Assembly: GCF_014897705.1 (NCBI RefSeq)
Contig: NZ_JABUXV010000005.1
Location: 1-64,000, forward strand
Length of the DNA: 64,000 nt
Direction: 5' to 3'
Origin: Brachybacterium sp. FME24
Lineage (GTDB): Bacteria; Actinomycetota; Actinomycetes; Actinomycetales; Dermabacteraceae
A model generated the notes under the pieces. The model searched no databases and was not told where the DNA came from. It saw only the letters and a program-made list of their open reading frames with translations. This document shows, one piece after another, positions 52,544 through 61,206 of the stretch. Position numbers and translations under genes: made by a program. Each line of letters starts with the position of its first letter. Position 1 is the first letter of the stretch.

Positions 52544-54301
52544 GTGACGCGCGCCGGAACCGTCGTCGTCGACAGAGGAGGGACCTTGCGGACCATCGCA
52601 TGGATCTCGCGGCGCGCTTTTCTCGCCGCTCCCGGCATCGTCACCTGGACTTCGGTCATCGCCCTGGCGCTCGCGGCGGTCCCAGCACTGCAGGTCCTCC
52701 TCATCGCAGAACTGATCCTCGCCCTCGGTGACACGGACCGGCTTCGCGACCTCGCCGGTCTCCTCCTCGCCATGATCCTGCTCGTCGGGTTGACCCCGTC
52801 GGTGTCCTCGATCTGCGGTGACTTCCAGCATCGAGCTGCGCAGAGGCTGCAGGCCGAGCTGAACTCGTCGCTGGTCCGCGAAGCGTCGAGGATCGCGCCG
52901 GACGAGCTGGTCAACTCCTCGATCGCGGCGCAGGTGGAGCGGCACTCCCGAGCCATCGGCGAAGGCATCGCCTGGTCCTTCAGTCAGTACATGACGGCCG
53001 TGATGGCACTGCTGTCCTCGGTCGGCGTGATCGTCGCCGTGTTCTCGTTCAGTGCCGTCGCCGGTGTGCTCACCCTGTTCTCCCTCATCCCGCCGCTGGT
53101 CTACTCCCGGTACCTCTCGCGGGTCTGGGAACGACAGTGGGAGGAGGTCAGCCCGCACTACGACAAGGAGCGATACCTGCGCGAGCTCATCGTGCGCCAA
53201 CGCTCGGCGACGGAGCTCGCCGGGCTGGGAACCTCGGAGCGGGTGGGGGAGATGGTCGCGGCGCGCTGGCGGATCGTCGATTCCATCATGGCCAAGGCCC
53301 TTCGGCCCCAAGTGCTGGGGAACGCCGCCAGCGGGATCGTCTCGGCGGTCCTTCTCGGCGGGGCGATCCTCGCCGTGGTGATCGGTGCGCAGTTCGAGTC
53401 GCCGGCTGTCGCAGGCATCTACGGGGTGATGGCAGCGATGACCGCCTCCGCCGGCGCCGGGCTGAGCGCCGGGCTCGCGATCGAGAACCTTCCCCTCGCA
53501 CGAGGGCTCCAACGGTTCCTGTCTGCGGCTCGGCCGAGCCGGAGGCATCCGCCGGCTCCTGTAGTCCAGCATCTTCGCGCAGAGCACCTCACGCACCGCT
53601 ACGGCGGCCGGGACCAGGACGCCATCACGGACGTGAGCATCGAAGCGAGGCTCGGCGACGTCGTGGCGCTGGTCGGTGTGAACGGTGCGGGGAAGACCAC
53701 CACGGTCAATGCCCTGCTCGGTCTCGTCACGCCGCAGGACGGCGAGGTCCTGCTCGATGGGGAGAACCGCACCGACCTCGGGGAAGCGGCCTGGCTCGCG
53801 CGGTTCGGGTTGCTGACCCAGGAGTTCGGTCGCTTCGAGCTGACAGTGCGCGACGCCGTGCGCCTGGGATCTCCCCGCGAGGACGTGACGGACGCTGAAG
53901 TCTGGGATGCTCTGCACTCGGCCCATGCGGCAGGAATGGTCGCAGCGATGCCGGAAGGTCTGGATCAGCAGCTCGGCGAGCAGTGGGGCGGGGTCGGCAT
54001 CTCCGGGGGCCAGTGGCAGCGCCTCGCCCTGGCGCGCACCTACCTCCGCAACGCTCCGATCTGGGTGCTGGATGAGCCGACGTCGGCGATCGACGCGGAG
54101 GCGGAGCAGGAGATCTTCCACGAGCTGCAGCGCACGAAGCACGGCAGGATCACCGTCGTCGTCTCGCACCGGGCGTGGACCCTCAAGGAGATGGACCGGA
54201 TCTACGTCTTCGGTGAGGGACGGGTCGTCGAGCAGGGGACCTACGAGGATCTGCTCGCCCATGACGGCAGGTTCGCCGCGATCTTCGCCGAGCAGAGGTG
54301 A
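52544..54301 (+). CDS. ABC exporter with fused membrane and ATPase domains (peptide/bacteriocin type)
   Basis: The 585-residue half-transporter has an N-terminal membrane domain (about six helices, residues 25-330) and a C-terminal ATPase domain (about 345-585). Walker A is GVNGAGKT, the signature GISGGQWQRLALART, and Walker B WVLDEPTSAIDAEAE. SGGQWQ at the signature is frequent in lanthipeptide and other peptide exporters without a peptidase domain. No precursor-peptide gene or modification enzyme is visible nearby, so the substrate is open. The GTG start has GAGAGG upstream. It is divergent from the propeller gene and convergent with a lipoprotein gene. Confidence 0.88.
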   Translation: MTRAGTVVVDRGGTLRTIAWISRRAFLAAPGIVTWTSVIALALAAVPALQVLLIAELILALGDTDRLRDLAGLLLAMILLVGLTPSVSSICGDFQHRAAQRLQAELNSSLVREASRIAPDELVNSSIAAQVERHSRAIGEGIAWSFSQYMTAVMALLSSVGVIVAVFSFSAVAGVLTLFSLIPPLVYSRYLSRVWERQWEEVSPHYDKERYLRELIVRQRSATELAGLGTSERVGEMVAARWRIVDSIMAKALRPQVLGNAASGIVSAVLLGGAILAVVIGAQFESPAVAGIYGVMAAMTASAGAGLSAGLAIENLPLARGLQRFLSAARPSRRHPPAPVVQHLRAEHLTHRYGGRDQDAITDVSIEARLGDVVALVGVNGAGKTTTVNALLGLVTPQDGEVLLDGENRTDLGEAAWLARFGLLTQEFGRFELTVRDAVRLGSPREDVTDAEVWDALHSAHAAGMVAAMPEGLDQQLGEQWGGVGISGGQWQRLALARTYLRNAPIWVLDEPTSAIDAEAEQEIFHELQRTKHGRITVVVSHRAWTLKEMDRIYVFGEGRVVEQGTYEDLLAHDGRFAAIFAEQR

Positions 54302-54320
54302 CGGATGGGGTACTGACTTT

Positions 54321-54782
54321 TCAGTCCTCGTACGTGATCTCGAATGTCGTCCCACTGTCCATGGTCGGGGTCGTGATCTTCAAGGTCTCGCCCTTGACGA
54401 CGGAGAACTTCGTCTGGTCGGTGGAGAGGTCAATCCCGCCGTCCTCGGAGCGCGGGGACATCGGTTCGCTCGTGCTCAGCGTGACTTCGTCGTCGTCCAC
54501 GGCCTTCACCGTGAAGGTGATCTCATCGCCCTGGCTGTCTCGAGTGAATGTGGAACCCTTCGTGACGCTCTCCTCGGACGGCTCCGGCTCGGGCTGTTCC
54601 TTGCTCCAGCCGGTCCATGGGGCGGAGATGACTGTGAGAGTGACCGTCGGCGAAGGGGGAGCGACGTCCACCCGCCCGCATCCGGCCACCATCACTGTCA
54701 CCGGCAGGAGGAGAAGCACCGAGCGTCTCGTCCTGGAAGCGCGCCGTCCCCGCCCGGTGGTGGTCGTCATTTCGGTTGTCAT
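54321..54782 (-). CDS. Small predicted lipoprotein, function unknown
   Basis: The 153-residue protein has an Arg-rich n-region, a hydrophobic segment VLLLLPVTVMVAG and the lipobox VAGC, so it should be lipidated. The mature part is Pro/Ser/Thr/Glu-rich, then a short beta-rich domain (EITFTVKAVDDDEVTLSTSE). I recognise no family. It converges on the ABC exporter gene (19-bp gap); a functional link is only positional. A G-rich stretch precedes the ATG. Confidence 0.6.
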   Translation of the reverse strand: MTTEMTTTTGRGRRASRTRRSVLLLLPVTVMVAGCGRVDVAPPSPTVTLTVISAPWTGWSKEQPEPEPSEESVTKGSTFTRDSQGDEITFTVKAVDDDEVTLSTSEPMSPRSEDGGIDLSTDQTKFSVVKGETLKITTPTMDSGTTFEITYED

Positions 54783-54991
54783 GGCCCCCCATTGAGTGTG
54801 TGCGGCGTGTGCCGGGAGACTATGCGGATCCGGGCGCGAAACCGATGGGGAGGACTCCCCATGGCCTGCCGGGACGGCCGCGATGGCGTGGAACCGGGGC
54901 CGGTTCCTGGGCCCGTATCGGGAGCAGGATCACGACTGGCTATGTGCTGCGTCTCGAGCCGGAGCAGTGCGCCGCGATCATGCGAGTTCCT

Positions 54992-55462
54992 TCACCTCCC
55001 GGCGCGCTCCCAGGGCTCGACCTCTCCCGGAACTGCCACGAACAGAGGATGCAGCTCAGGACCGGGGAGGGCGGATTCCCGCTCCCAGCGCTCCGGGTCT
55101 CGACGGGACAGCTTGAGCAGCAGATGCTCCCACTCCAGAGCGAGCTGTCCCTCAGTGACGGGGATGCGTCCGACGACGGCGTACTTTCCAGGCTCCTGCG
55201 GCGGAGCGACTGTTGGCCTGCGGTCGATGCGGGCTCGGTCGAAGCGGTATCCCCGCTCAGTGGCTTCCTGCGCGACGGTCTCGAGGTAGGTCCCGATGGT
55301 GACGAGGGGATCTTCCTGGGCGCGGAAGCGTTCGAGCTGAGGGTGCGCACGATATCCCTGCGTTCGACCGGCCAGCACGGCCTGGGCGAGCAGCGACTCC
55401 CGCCAGCAGCCGGTGAGGCCCGGACGATCGAGGTGGCGGGGATGCAGGGACCAGAGGCGCAT
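54992..55462 (-). CDS. Pyrimidine dimer DNA glycosylase (endonuclease V-like, Pyr_excise family)
   Basis: The 156-residue protein begins MRLWSLHPRHLDRPGLTGCW, then RESLLAQAVLAGRTQGYRAH, HPQLERFRAQEDP and TEGQLALEWEHLLLKLSRR, the order of conserved blocks in bacterial Pyr_excise proteins. Relatives of T4 endonuclease V cleave UV-induced cyclobutane dimers. A short insertion (about residues 95-110) and a C-terminal extension of about 25 residues are not typical. CAGGAT stands six bases before the ATG. The start divergent from a GNAT gene is inferred from family N-termini. Activity is not established for most bacterial members. Confidence 0.85.
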   Translation of the reverse strand: MRLWSLHPRHLDRPGLTGCWRESLLAQAVLAGRTQGYRAHPQLERFRAQEDPLVTIGTYLETVAQEATERGYRFDRARIDRRPTVAPPQEPGKYAVVGRIPVTEGQLALEWEHLLLKLSRRDPERWERESALPGPELHPLFVAVPGEVEPWERAGR

Positions 55463-55543
55463 GTGTCTATCCTGCGGTACCCGGTACCCGGCACGATCGG
55501 TATTCGATGGACGTTCTCGACCCCGGTGGCGCACAATCGCGGC

Positions 55544-56044
55544 GTGGAGATCACTGTGCGGCCCCTGCAGGTCGAGGATGCCGAGGCCATGGTCGCGGCG
55601 GAGGACGAGGAAACGGTCCGCTGGCTCACCGGGGGCCGCAGCACGGTCGAGGGCACCCGCAGGTACGTGCGGCACCTGGAGACACGCGCGGCCACCGGCA
55701 GCACCAAGCGGGCGTTCACCATCCGCGTCGACGGGCACTGCGTGGGCTCCATCGACCACGACGCCGATCCGCAGGACGGCATCGGCCCCGGGGACGTGAA
55801 CATCGCCTACACCCTCGCCCCGTGGATGCGCGGGCTCGGGATCACCGCGCGTGCTGTTGGGCTGCTCTGCGCCCAGCTGGGCGCGCAGCAGGCGGGGGAG
55901 CGCGCCGTGATCCGCTGCGAGACCGACAACGTCGCCTCGGTCCGGGTTGCCGAGAAGGCAGGATTCTCCGTCTCGCACGAGGTTCCCAGCACGAACGAGC
56001 ACGGAGAGCCCGTGCAGATGCAGGTCTACGTCCGCGAGCTGTGA
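55544..56044 (+). CDS. GNAT-family N-acetyltransferase (RimJ/RimL-like)
   Basis: The 166-residue protein has the GNAT fold: VRPLQVEDAEAMVAAEDEETVRWLTGG at the N-terminus, strand IRVDGHCVGSIDHD, acetyl-CoA-binding IAYTLAPWMRGLGITARAV with the R-G-L-G-I-T loop, and DNVASVRVAEKAGF near the end. It may acetylate a protein N-terminus or small molecule; the substrate is unknown. GTG chosen where the family begins; CACAAT stands six bases upstream, consistent with a leaderless start. Confidence 0.88.
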   Translation: MEITVRPLQVEDAEAMVAAEDEETVRWLTGGRSTVEGTRRYVRHLETRAATGSTKRAFTIRVDGHCVGSIDHDADPQDGIGPGDVNIAYTLAPWMRGLGITARAVGLLCAQLGAQQAGERAVIRCETDNVASVRVAEKAGFSVSHEVPSTNEHGEPVQMQVYVREL

Positions 56045-56113
56045 GCGCGACAGCAGGCTCCTACCGCGCAGCTACCCGGCGCCTCGAGCCCTGCCTTGTG
56101 CCTTGCGGGTCTC

Positions 56114-56143
56114 CTTTTCCGCATTTATCTTTTCCGCATTTAT
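56114..56143. repeat. 15-bp tandem duplication, AT-rich
   Basis: CTTTTCCGCATTTAT occurs twice head to tail (56114-56128 and 56129-56143) between the GNAT gene and the next gene. It is markedly AT-richer than the surrounding DNA. Function unknown; a duplication by slippage or a binding site are both possible. Confidence 0.7.
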
Positions 56144-56297
56144 CGCTGTTCGCCGGTGGCACCCCTGCGGTCGTCGTGAGGATTCGGCCGATCGTCGGGG
56201 TCGCCAGCGCGTCCGCTTCGATACCGTCGATCTCCTGACCGATGGCTGCGCGCGACAGCGCCGTCCTCCGGAACCGACCACAGGAGCCACCCGAACT

Positions 56298-56831
56298 ATG
56301 TGCGCACTGCGACGAGACCAGATCCTCCCCCTCGCCGTGGGGACCGTGGCCGCTGCGGCATTGGGCACCATCCCGCTGCACCGGCTGCCGCGTCCGCTAC
56401 AGATCGGCTATGTCGTCGCCCCCGCGACGCTGACCGCGATCGTCACCCACGTCGCTCAGGGGGCACGTGATCCGCGACACCGCGGCGATACCGACGCCGA
56501 CTCGCTGACGACGGAGCCTGCGGAGTCGGCTCAGGAGACCGCGCCGGTGACGGGGACGGTCGTCGCGGACGAACCTGCGGGAACCGCAGACGAGGTCGAG
56601 GCGCCGATATCGACGAGCTGGCGGCTCGGACTGTCCCTCGGCCTCGGGGCCCTCGTCGCGGGAGCGGGCGTCGCCGGGATCTGGATAGATCACCGTGTGG
56701 AGGATGCTCTGCGCTCCCGGGGAGTCCCGGCGCCGCGACTGGTCATGGGACTGGGGACAGGAGTCCTCACGGCGGCGTTTGCCGCGCTCGATACGGACGA
56801 GACGGAGCACGGAACGCACTCCGGGCGTTGA
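56298..56831 (+). CDS. Membrane protein with about four helices, function unknown
   Basis: The 177-residue protein has hydrophobic segments near residues 9-25, 33-53, 113-130 and 147-165. An acidic Thr/Glu-rich loop of about 55 residues lies between the second and third. I recognise no family. The ATG is chosen as the first Met before the first helix; GGAG lies 12 bases upstream. It sits between the GNAT gene and the convergent HNH gene. Confidence 0.6.
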   Translation: MCALRRDQILPLAVGTVAAAALGTIPLHRLPRPLQIGYVVAPATLTAIVTHVAQGARDPRHRGDTDADSLTTEPAESAQETAPVTGTVVADEPAGTADEVEAPISTSWRLGLSLGLGALVAGAGVAGIWIDHRVEDALRSRGVPAPRLVMGLGTGVLTAAFAALDTDETEHGTHSGR

Positions 56832-56931
56832 TCGGCCGCACTCTGGCGATCGCGTCTCCGCTCGCCGATGCTTCCGATGAGCTAGATGATCCGGCCGCCG
56901 ATCAATGCGCTGACATCACGCGACCGCGCGA

Positions 56932-58437
56932 TCAGGCGGCGGACTTCACCACGTTCGAGCAGAGGACGTCGACGCAGTCCGCGAGACGAAAGCCGAACCC
57001 TCCGGTGGTCGCCGCGATCCGCTCGGGGTCGGCATCGACGTCCGCCTCGAGACGGGCCGGGGGAGCGGCGCGCACGGACAGGGCTTCGAGCATGGCCGGC
57101 CAGCGTGCCTGGACGAGTCGGCCGGCCTCGTCCACCACCTGAAATCGTGGCTGGAGAGGCGTGAACCGGGCGGGATCCGGGACGAGGTGGAGGCCGCCCT
57201 CGTGGACCATCACGTGGTGGCGACGGCACAGCAGTGCCAGGCCCTCGATGTCCGTTGCACCGCCCTGCGACCAGGGGGTCGTGTGGTGGGCGTCGAGATG
57301 GCGGCTCTGGTGGCAGCCGGGGAAGTTGCAGACGGTGTCGCGCAGTCGCAGGGCGCGGCGCTGGCCTCGGGAGGCGAGTCGGCTGGTCCGGCCCAGATGG
57401 AGCACCTCCCCGCCAGCGTCGGTGATCATCAGCGCGACTTTCCCGGAGCAGGCCAGACGTTCGGCTGTGCGGGGTTCCAACGGTCCTTGGCCGACGACCC
57501 CGCAGCGTGAGGACGTGCCCGCAGGAACGTCAGCGGTGGGGGAGGACGTCGGCGTTCCCATCGACTCGTCAGCGGTGGGTAGGGGTTCCGGCGTTCCCGC
57601 GGGAACGTTTCCGGTGAGCGTCTCGGCGCTGACCTGGACGATGACCAGATGGCGGTCCTCGCCGGATCGGTCGTCCGGTTCGGCGTGGAGGAACGTCCGG
57701 GCGAGGCTGTGCAGGGCGTCGGCCTTGCGCTGCTCGAGGGTCGGCGTGGTGGAGGCGGCGGCCCTCTGCGCAGTCGGATCATCGGTGTCAGTAACGGCGG
57801 CGGCGCAGGGCGCGTCGGGGTCGACCCTTTCGGGGTCGTGTCCGTCGCGGTCCAGGGCGAGGTCCAGCGCAGTGATCACCTCGGCGCCGATCTCTGCCGG
57901 GAGCACCGCCCGGATCTCGACCAGCCCATCCTCCCGGGTCTGCCAGCGTGCCTGGCGCACGGCATCCTGGGCAAGACGGCTGCCCTCGACGGCGCGGAAC
58001 GAGGAGATGGTCCGCGCCAGCTGTGCGGCGGTCATCGCCCGGGCCATCTCCACCAGCATGGACTCCTCGACCCGGTCTGCGACTCGGGAGATCTCCCGGA
58101 CCTTCGAGTAGGACAGGCGCCCGGCGCGGAACTCCGCCACGGTCAGGGGCATCTCCGGCAGGGCCCGCGCCACCCGCACATGCTCTCGAGCGGTGCCCGA
58201 TGTCATCGAGCAGGCCCAGGAAAGCCAGTGGGCCGTCGACTTCAGACCGACGTACCACCCGACTCCACCGCGGGCGTCGAAGTCTGCGACCGACAGCAGC
58301 AGCTCGCAGGTGGCCTCGGCGATCACGGCTGCCTGCTGCTGGATGCGCTCGCCGAGCGCCTCGGCCTCCGGTCGATCGAGGCGGGAGCGGCGCGGCTCGG
58401 GCGCGTCGGGGCCCGGTGTCAGCGGGATGAGGGTCAT
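56932..58437 (-). CDS. DUF222 / HNH endonuclease (13E12 repeat family)
   Basis: The 501-residue protein has an N-terminal DUF222 domain (about 20-340) with GRLSYSKVREISRVADRV and AQLARTISSFR, and a C-terminal HNH nuclease (about 385-455) with CNFPGCHQSRHLDAHHTTPW, then LALLCRRHHVMVHE. The two Cys, His-His and the terminal His-His form the zinc and catalytic set. Between them a linker (about residues 300-345) contains two near-copies of a Pro/Thr/Ser segment with VPAGT. Such genes are multi-copy in actinobacteria and of unproven role. GGAG precedes the ATG. Confidence 0.92.
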   Translation of the reverse strand: MTLIPLTPGPDAPEPRRSRLDRPEAEALGERIQQQAAVIAEATCELLLSVADFDARGGVGWYVGLKSTAHWLSWACSMTSGTAREHVRVARALPEMPLTVAEFRAGRLSYSKVREISRVADRVEESMLVEMARAMTAAQLARTISSFRAVEGSRLAQDAVRQARWQTREDGLVEIRAVLPAEIGAEVITALDLALDRDGHDPERVDPDAPCAAAVTDTDDPTAQRAAASTTPTLEQRKADALHSLARTFLHAEPDDRSGEDRHLVIVQVSAETLTGNVPAGTPEPLPTADESMGTPTSSPTADVPAGTSSRCGVVGQGPLEPRTAERLACSGKVALMITDAGGEVLHLGRTSRLASRGQRRALRLRDTVCNFPGCHQSRHLDAHHTTPWSQGGATDIEGLALLCRRHHVMVHEGGLHLVPDPARFTPLQPRFQVVDEAGRLVQARWPAMLEALSVRAAPPARLEADVDADPERIAATTGGFGFRLADCVDVLCSNVVKSAA

Positions 58438-58674
58438 GGCAGTCTCCAACCAGCAGGTGCTCTGGACTCCGCTCCAGTCAACCTGCCGAGATCCGACTCC
58501 GAGAGAACGGCCCGCGTTTTGTGGACGAGGGCGGACTGTGGAGGAAGAGTCTCTGCAGAAGGGGCTCCGTAGAGAGGGGGAGAAGGAAGCCCGGGAGGAG
58601 GGGACCGTCAGGGGAGGGGCCGCGGAGCCGCCCGGGCAGAAACACGGAAAGAGGAGCGTGACGGGGCAAGGCAG

Positions 58675-58700
58675 GTGAGGCCTGCCAGGAGGGGCCTCAC
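58675..58700 (-). terminator. Terminator-like hairpin at the end of the second polymerase gene
   Basis: GTGAGGCC and GGCCTCAC flank a ten-base loop. The first arm on the minus strand includes the stop codon of the polymerase gene. The remaining 237 bp up to the HNH gene start contain no recognisable gene. Confidence 0.5.
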
Positions 58701-60433
58701 TTGGCAGGCGAGCGCTCGGTGATCGTGAGGTCCAGCGGGAAGTCCACAGGGCTTCCGGGGAACAGCAGGCTGCCGGCAGCCTCGGCGGCGGCCCGGATCG
58801 CGTCGGCCGCGGCATCGGCCTGGGCGGCGGGCGCGTGCACGATCACCTCGTCGTGCAGGAAGAAGGCGAGATGCGCGCGGCGGGCGAACACCGGCCCGGA
58901 GGCGTGTGCGGCGTCCGTCCCGGGCACCGGATCGAAACCCGCGAGCGCGAGCCGCAGCGCGGCGAGCCACGACAGCGCCCACTCCGCGGCTGTGCCCTGC
59001 ACGACGAAGTTCCGGGTGAAACGTCCACGGTCCCGAGCGGAGCGCCGGGCCCGCTCCTGCTCACCGGGCACCGCGTCGGGGAGGTTGGCGCTGGTCTGGT
59101 TCTGCGTCCAGGCCGCCTCGGGAGCGGGGGAGGAGCGGCCCAGCCAGGTCGAGACGGTCCCGCCGCGCTCGCCGGTCGCGGCGGCGCCGTCCACCAGACG
59201 CATGGCGTCCGGGAAGTTCTGTCGCAGTCGCGGCACGACGCGTCCGCTGTCGCCGGTGGTCCCGCCGTACAGCGCCCCGAGCACTCCCACCTTCGCCTCC
59301 TGCCGCGTCGCCACGATCCCGGCATCGACGATCCCGGAATAGAGGTCCTTGCCGGCCCCGGCCGTGGCCATCGCACGGTCGCCGGACATCGCGGCGAGCA
59401 CCCGCGGTTCCAGCTGGGCGACATCGGCGCTCACCAGTCGCCAGCCGTCGTCGGCGCGCAGAGCCGGGCGCAACTGGCGGGGGATCTGCAGCGCGCCGCC
59501 GCCGCTGGAGGCCCAGCGACCGGTGACCACACCGCCGGGAACGTAGACGGGTCGATACCGTCCCTCGTGGACCCACTCGTCGATCCATGCCCATCCGTTC
59601 GCCGTGAGCAGGCGGGACTGCTTCTTGTAGCGCAGCAGCGGTTCGATCGCCGGATGATCGTACGAGGCCAGCTCCCACTGCGAGGTGGATTCGACGTCGA
59701 TCTCCGCCCGGTGCAGGGCCCGCAGCAGCCGCGGTGGGGAGTCGATGCTCAGCTGCGGGTCCCCGAGGGCCGTGCGCACCTCGGCGGCAGTCTGCGCCAT
59801 CTGCGGGGGAGTCTGCCCGGGGGAGGGCCGCGGGCCCAGAGAGGCGGCGAGGATCCGGTCGTGCTCGGCGACGTCCCAGGGGATCCCTGCGGCGTGCAGC
59901 TCGGCCGCGATCAGTGCCCCCGCGGATTCCGCAGCGACCAGCAGACGCAGCCGTCCCCGGTCCTCGGCCCCGTCGATGGCGACGCGATGGTGCGCGAGCT
60001 CCGCCAGCGCCGCCTCGATGTCGTGGGGGACGCCGCCAGTCCGCGCCGAGGAGGCATCGAGGTCGAAGAGTGTCGCTCCTGCGCTGCGATCCTCCGGTGG
60101 CTGGTCGATCGGGGTGTCCCAGGCGTCGCGGATCGCACCCCCATCGCGCACCAGCTGGGAGTGGCGCAGGATCGCGTGGATCAGGCGCAGATCATGGCAG
60201 CGGGAGACGGTGACTCCCGCGGCGAGCAACCGCGCGTACCAGGTCGGGGTGTCGCTCCACACCCAGCGGGGGCGGGCTTCGGCCTCACGACGGGACACGA
60301 CGGAGGCGAGCTCCGCGGGCCCGACCTCGAGCGAGCTCAGGCGCTCGCCGCGCGCGTCGAGGTCGACGAGTGCGGTGCGACCCTCCGCGCCCCGGCCGAC
60401 GACACACCAGGCGGGGTGCGTGCTGCTCGTCAC
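58697..60433 (-). CDS. Second family-A DNA polymerase (3'-5' exonuclease-like plus polymerase, no 5' nuclease)
   Basis: The 578-residue protein is a shortened PolA relative found in actinobacteria. The C-terminal polymerase has motif A VSADVAQLEPRVLAAMSGD, motif B RQEAKVGVLGALYGG with the essential Lys and Tyr, and motif C FFLHDEVIVHAP. The N-terminal 180 residues form a degenerate exonuclease-like domain without clear metal-binding acidic motifs. Motif A has Pro where PolA has Met or Leu after the Glu, and Ala-Gln in place of Ser-Gln. The role is unknown. The GTG start overlaps the stop of the upstream metallo-hydrolase gene, so both are one transcript. Confidence 0.85.
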   Translation of the reverse strand: MTSSTHPAWCVVGRGAEGRTALVDLDARGERLSSLEVGPAELASVVSRREAEARPRWVWSDTPTWYARLLAAGVTVSRCHDLRLIHAILRHSQLVRDGGAIRDAWDTPIDQPPEDRSAGATLFDLDASSARTGGVPHDIEAALAELAHHRVAIDGAEDRGRLRLLVAAESAGALIAAELHAAGIPWDVAEHDRILAASLGPRPSPGQTPPQMAQTAAEVRTALGDPQLSIDSPPRLLRALHRAEIDVESTSQWELASYDHPAIEPLLRYKKQSRLLTANGWAWIDEWVHEGRYRPVYVPGGVVTGRWASSGGGALQIPRQLRPALRADDGWRLVSADVAQLEPRVLAAMSGDRAMATAGAGKDLYSGIVDAGIVATRQEAKVGVLGALYGGTTGDSGRVVPRLRQNFPDAMRLVDGAAATGERGGTVSTWLGRSSPAPEAAWTQNQTSANLPDAVPGEQERARRSARDRGRFTRNFVVQGTAAEWALSWLAALRLALAGFDPVPGTDAAHASGPVFARRAHLAFFLHDEVIVHAPAAQADAAADAIRAAAEAAGSLLFPGSPVDFPLDLTITERSPAK

Positions 60434-61134
60434 CAGCCCCGCTCGTGCCACAGCGGGAGCGAGGCCCGCTGGGCACCGAGCGTGGTGTCGTCGCCATGTC
60501 CCGGATACACCCAGGTCGAGTCCGGCAGCACGTCGAACACACGCTGCTCGACATCGTCGAGCAGCTGGGCGAAGCGCGCCGGATCCTGGTCCGTATTGCC
60601 CACGCCACCGGGGAACAGGGAATCGCCGGTGAAGAGGTGGGGGCCGCCGCCCTCGGCCTGCGCGGCGTCGTGCCACAGCACGGCGACGGAGCCCGGGGTG
60701 TGACCGCGCAGGGCGATGATCTGCACCTGCTGCTCGCCGAACTCCAGCACGTCACCGTGTGTCAGCGGCACGTCGATCGGGGCCTCGATCGCCGCGATGT
60801 CCGCGGCGCCTGCGGCGGTCCGGGCACCGGTGGCCACGGCCACCTCGGTGAGCGCGCCGACATGGTCGTGGTGACTGTGGGTGGTGACCAGGAGATCCAG
60901 CTGCGCCTCTTCGGCACCGGTGCTCCTCGTGCCCTCCGCGACCAGGCGCAGGAGCCGATCAGGCTCGGCGGCGGCGTCGATCAAGAGCTGCGATCCCGTC
61001 GACCGACAGGTCAGCAGATAGGCGTTGTTGTCCATCGGACCCACGGACGCTTTGCGGATCTCCAGCCCGGGGAAGCGGCGCACGGAGCTGTGACCATGGG
61101 GTTCGACATGTCCTGTGTATTCAGAATCAACCAT
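60430..61134 (-). CDS. Metallo-beta-lactamase fold hydrolase (glyoxalase II-like)
   Basis: The 234-residue protein carries the metal-binding THSHHDHVG motif, a downstream GHTPGSV His, the [15 protein letters not shown] Asp segment and the YPGHGDDT His. These match the glyoxalase II/YcbL-like subgroup. It probably hydrolyses a thioester or related ester. It begins 72 bp from uvrA on the other strand, so the LexA-like box between them could affect both. CATACT lies six bases before the ATG. The stop overlaps the polymerase start. Confidence 0.88.
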   Translation of the reverse strand: MVDSEYTGHVEPHGHSSVRRFPGLEIRKASVGPMDNNAYLLTCRSTGSQLLIDAAAEPDRLLRLVAEGTRSTGAEEAQLDLLVTTHSHHDHVGALTEVAVATGARTAAGAADIAAIEAPIDVPLTHGDVLEFGEQQVQIIALRGHTPGSVAVLWHDAAQAEGGGPHLFTGDSLFPGGVGNTDQDPARFAQLLDDVEQRVFDVLPDSTWVYPGHGDDTTLGAQRASLPLWHERGW

Positions 61135-61161
61135 GGCACCAGTATGTCGCGTTCGTCTCCG

Positions 61162-61177
61162 ACGAACAGCTGTTCGA
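61162..61177 (+). promoter_or_regulatory. LexA (SOS) box of uvrA
   Basis: ACGAACAGCTGTTCGA matches the actinobacterial LexA consensus TCGAAC-N4-GTTCGA except for one base in the left arm. It overlaps the -35 position of the uvrA promoter (-10 TAGGAT at 61195). A second inverted repeat, GTTCGTC-TCC-GACGAAC (61151-61167), overlaps its left side. Confidence 0.75.
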
Positions 61178-61194
61178 ACGTCGTGTCCCGCTCG

Positions 61195-61200
61195 TAGGAT
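61195..61200 (+). promoter_or_regulatory. Leaderless-type -10 of uvrA
   Basis: TAGGAT ends exactly six bases before the uvrA GTG. The LexA box lies over the matching -35 region, so repression and leaderless translation start are combined in one short promoter. Confidence 0.5.
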
Positions 61201-61206
61201 GACCCG

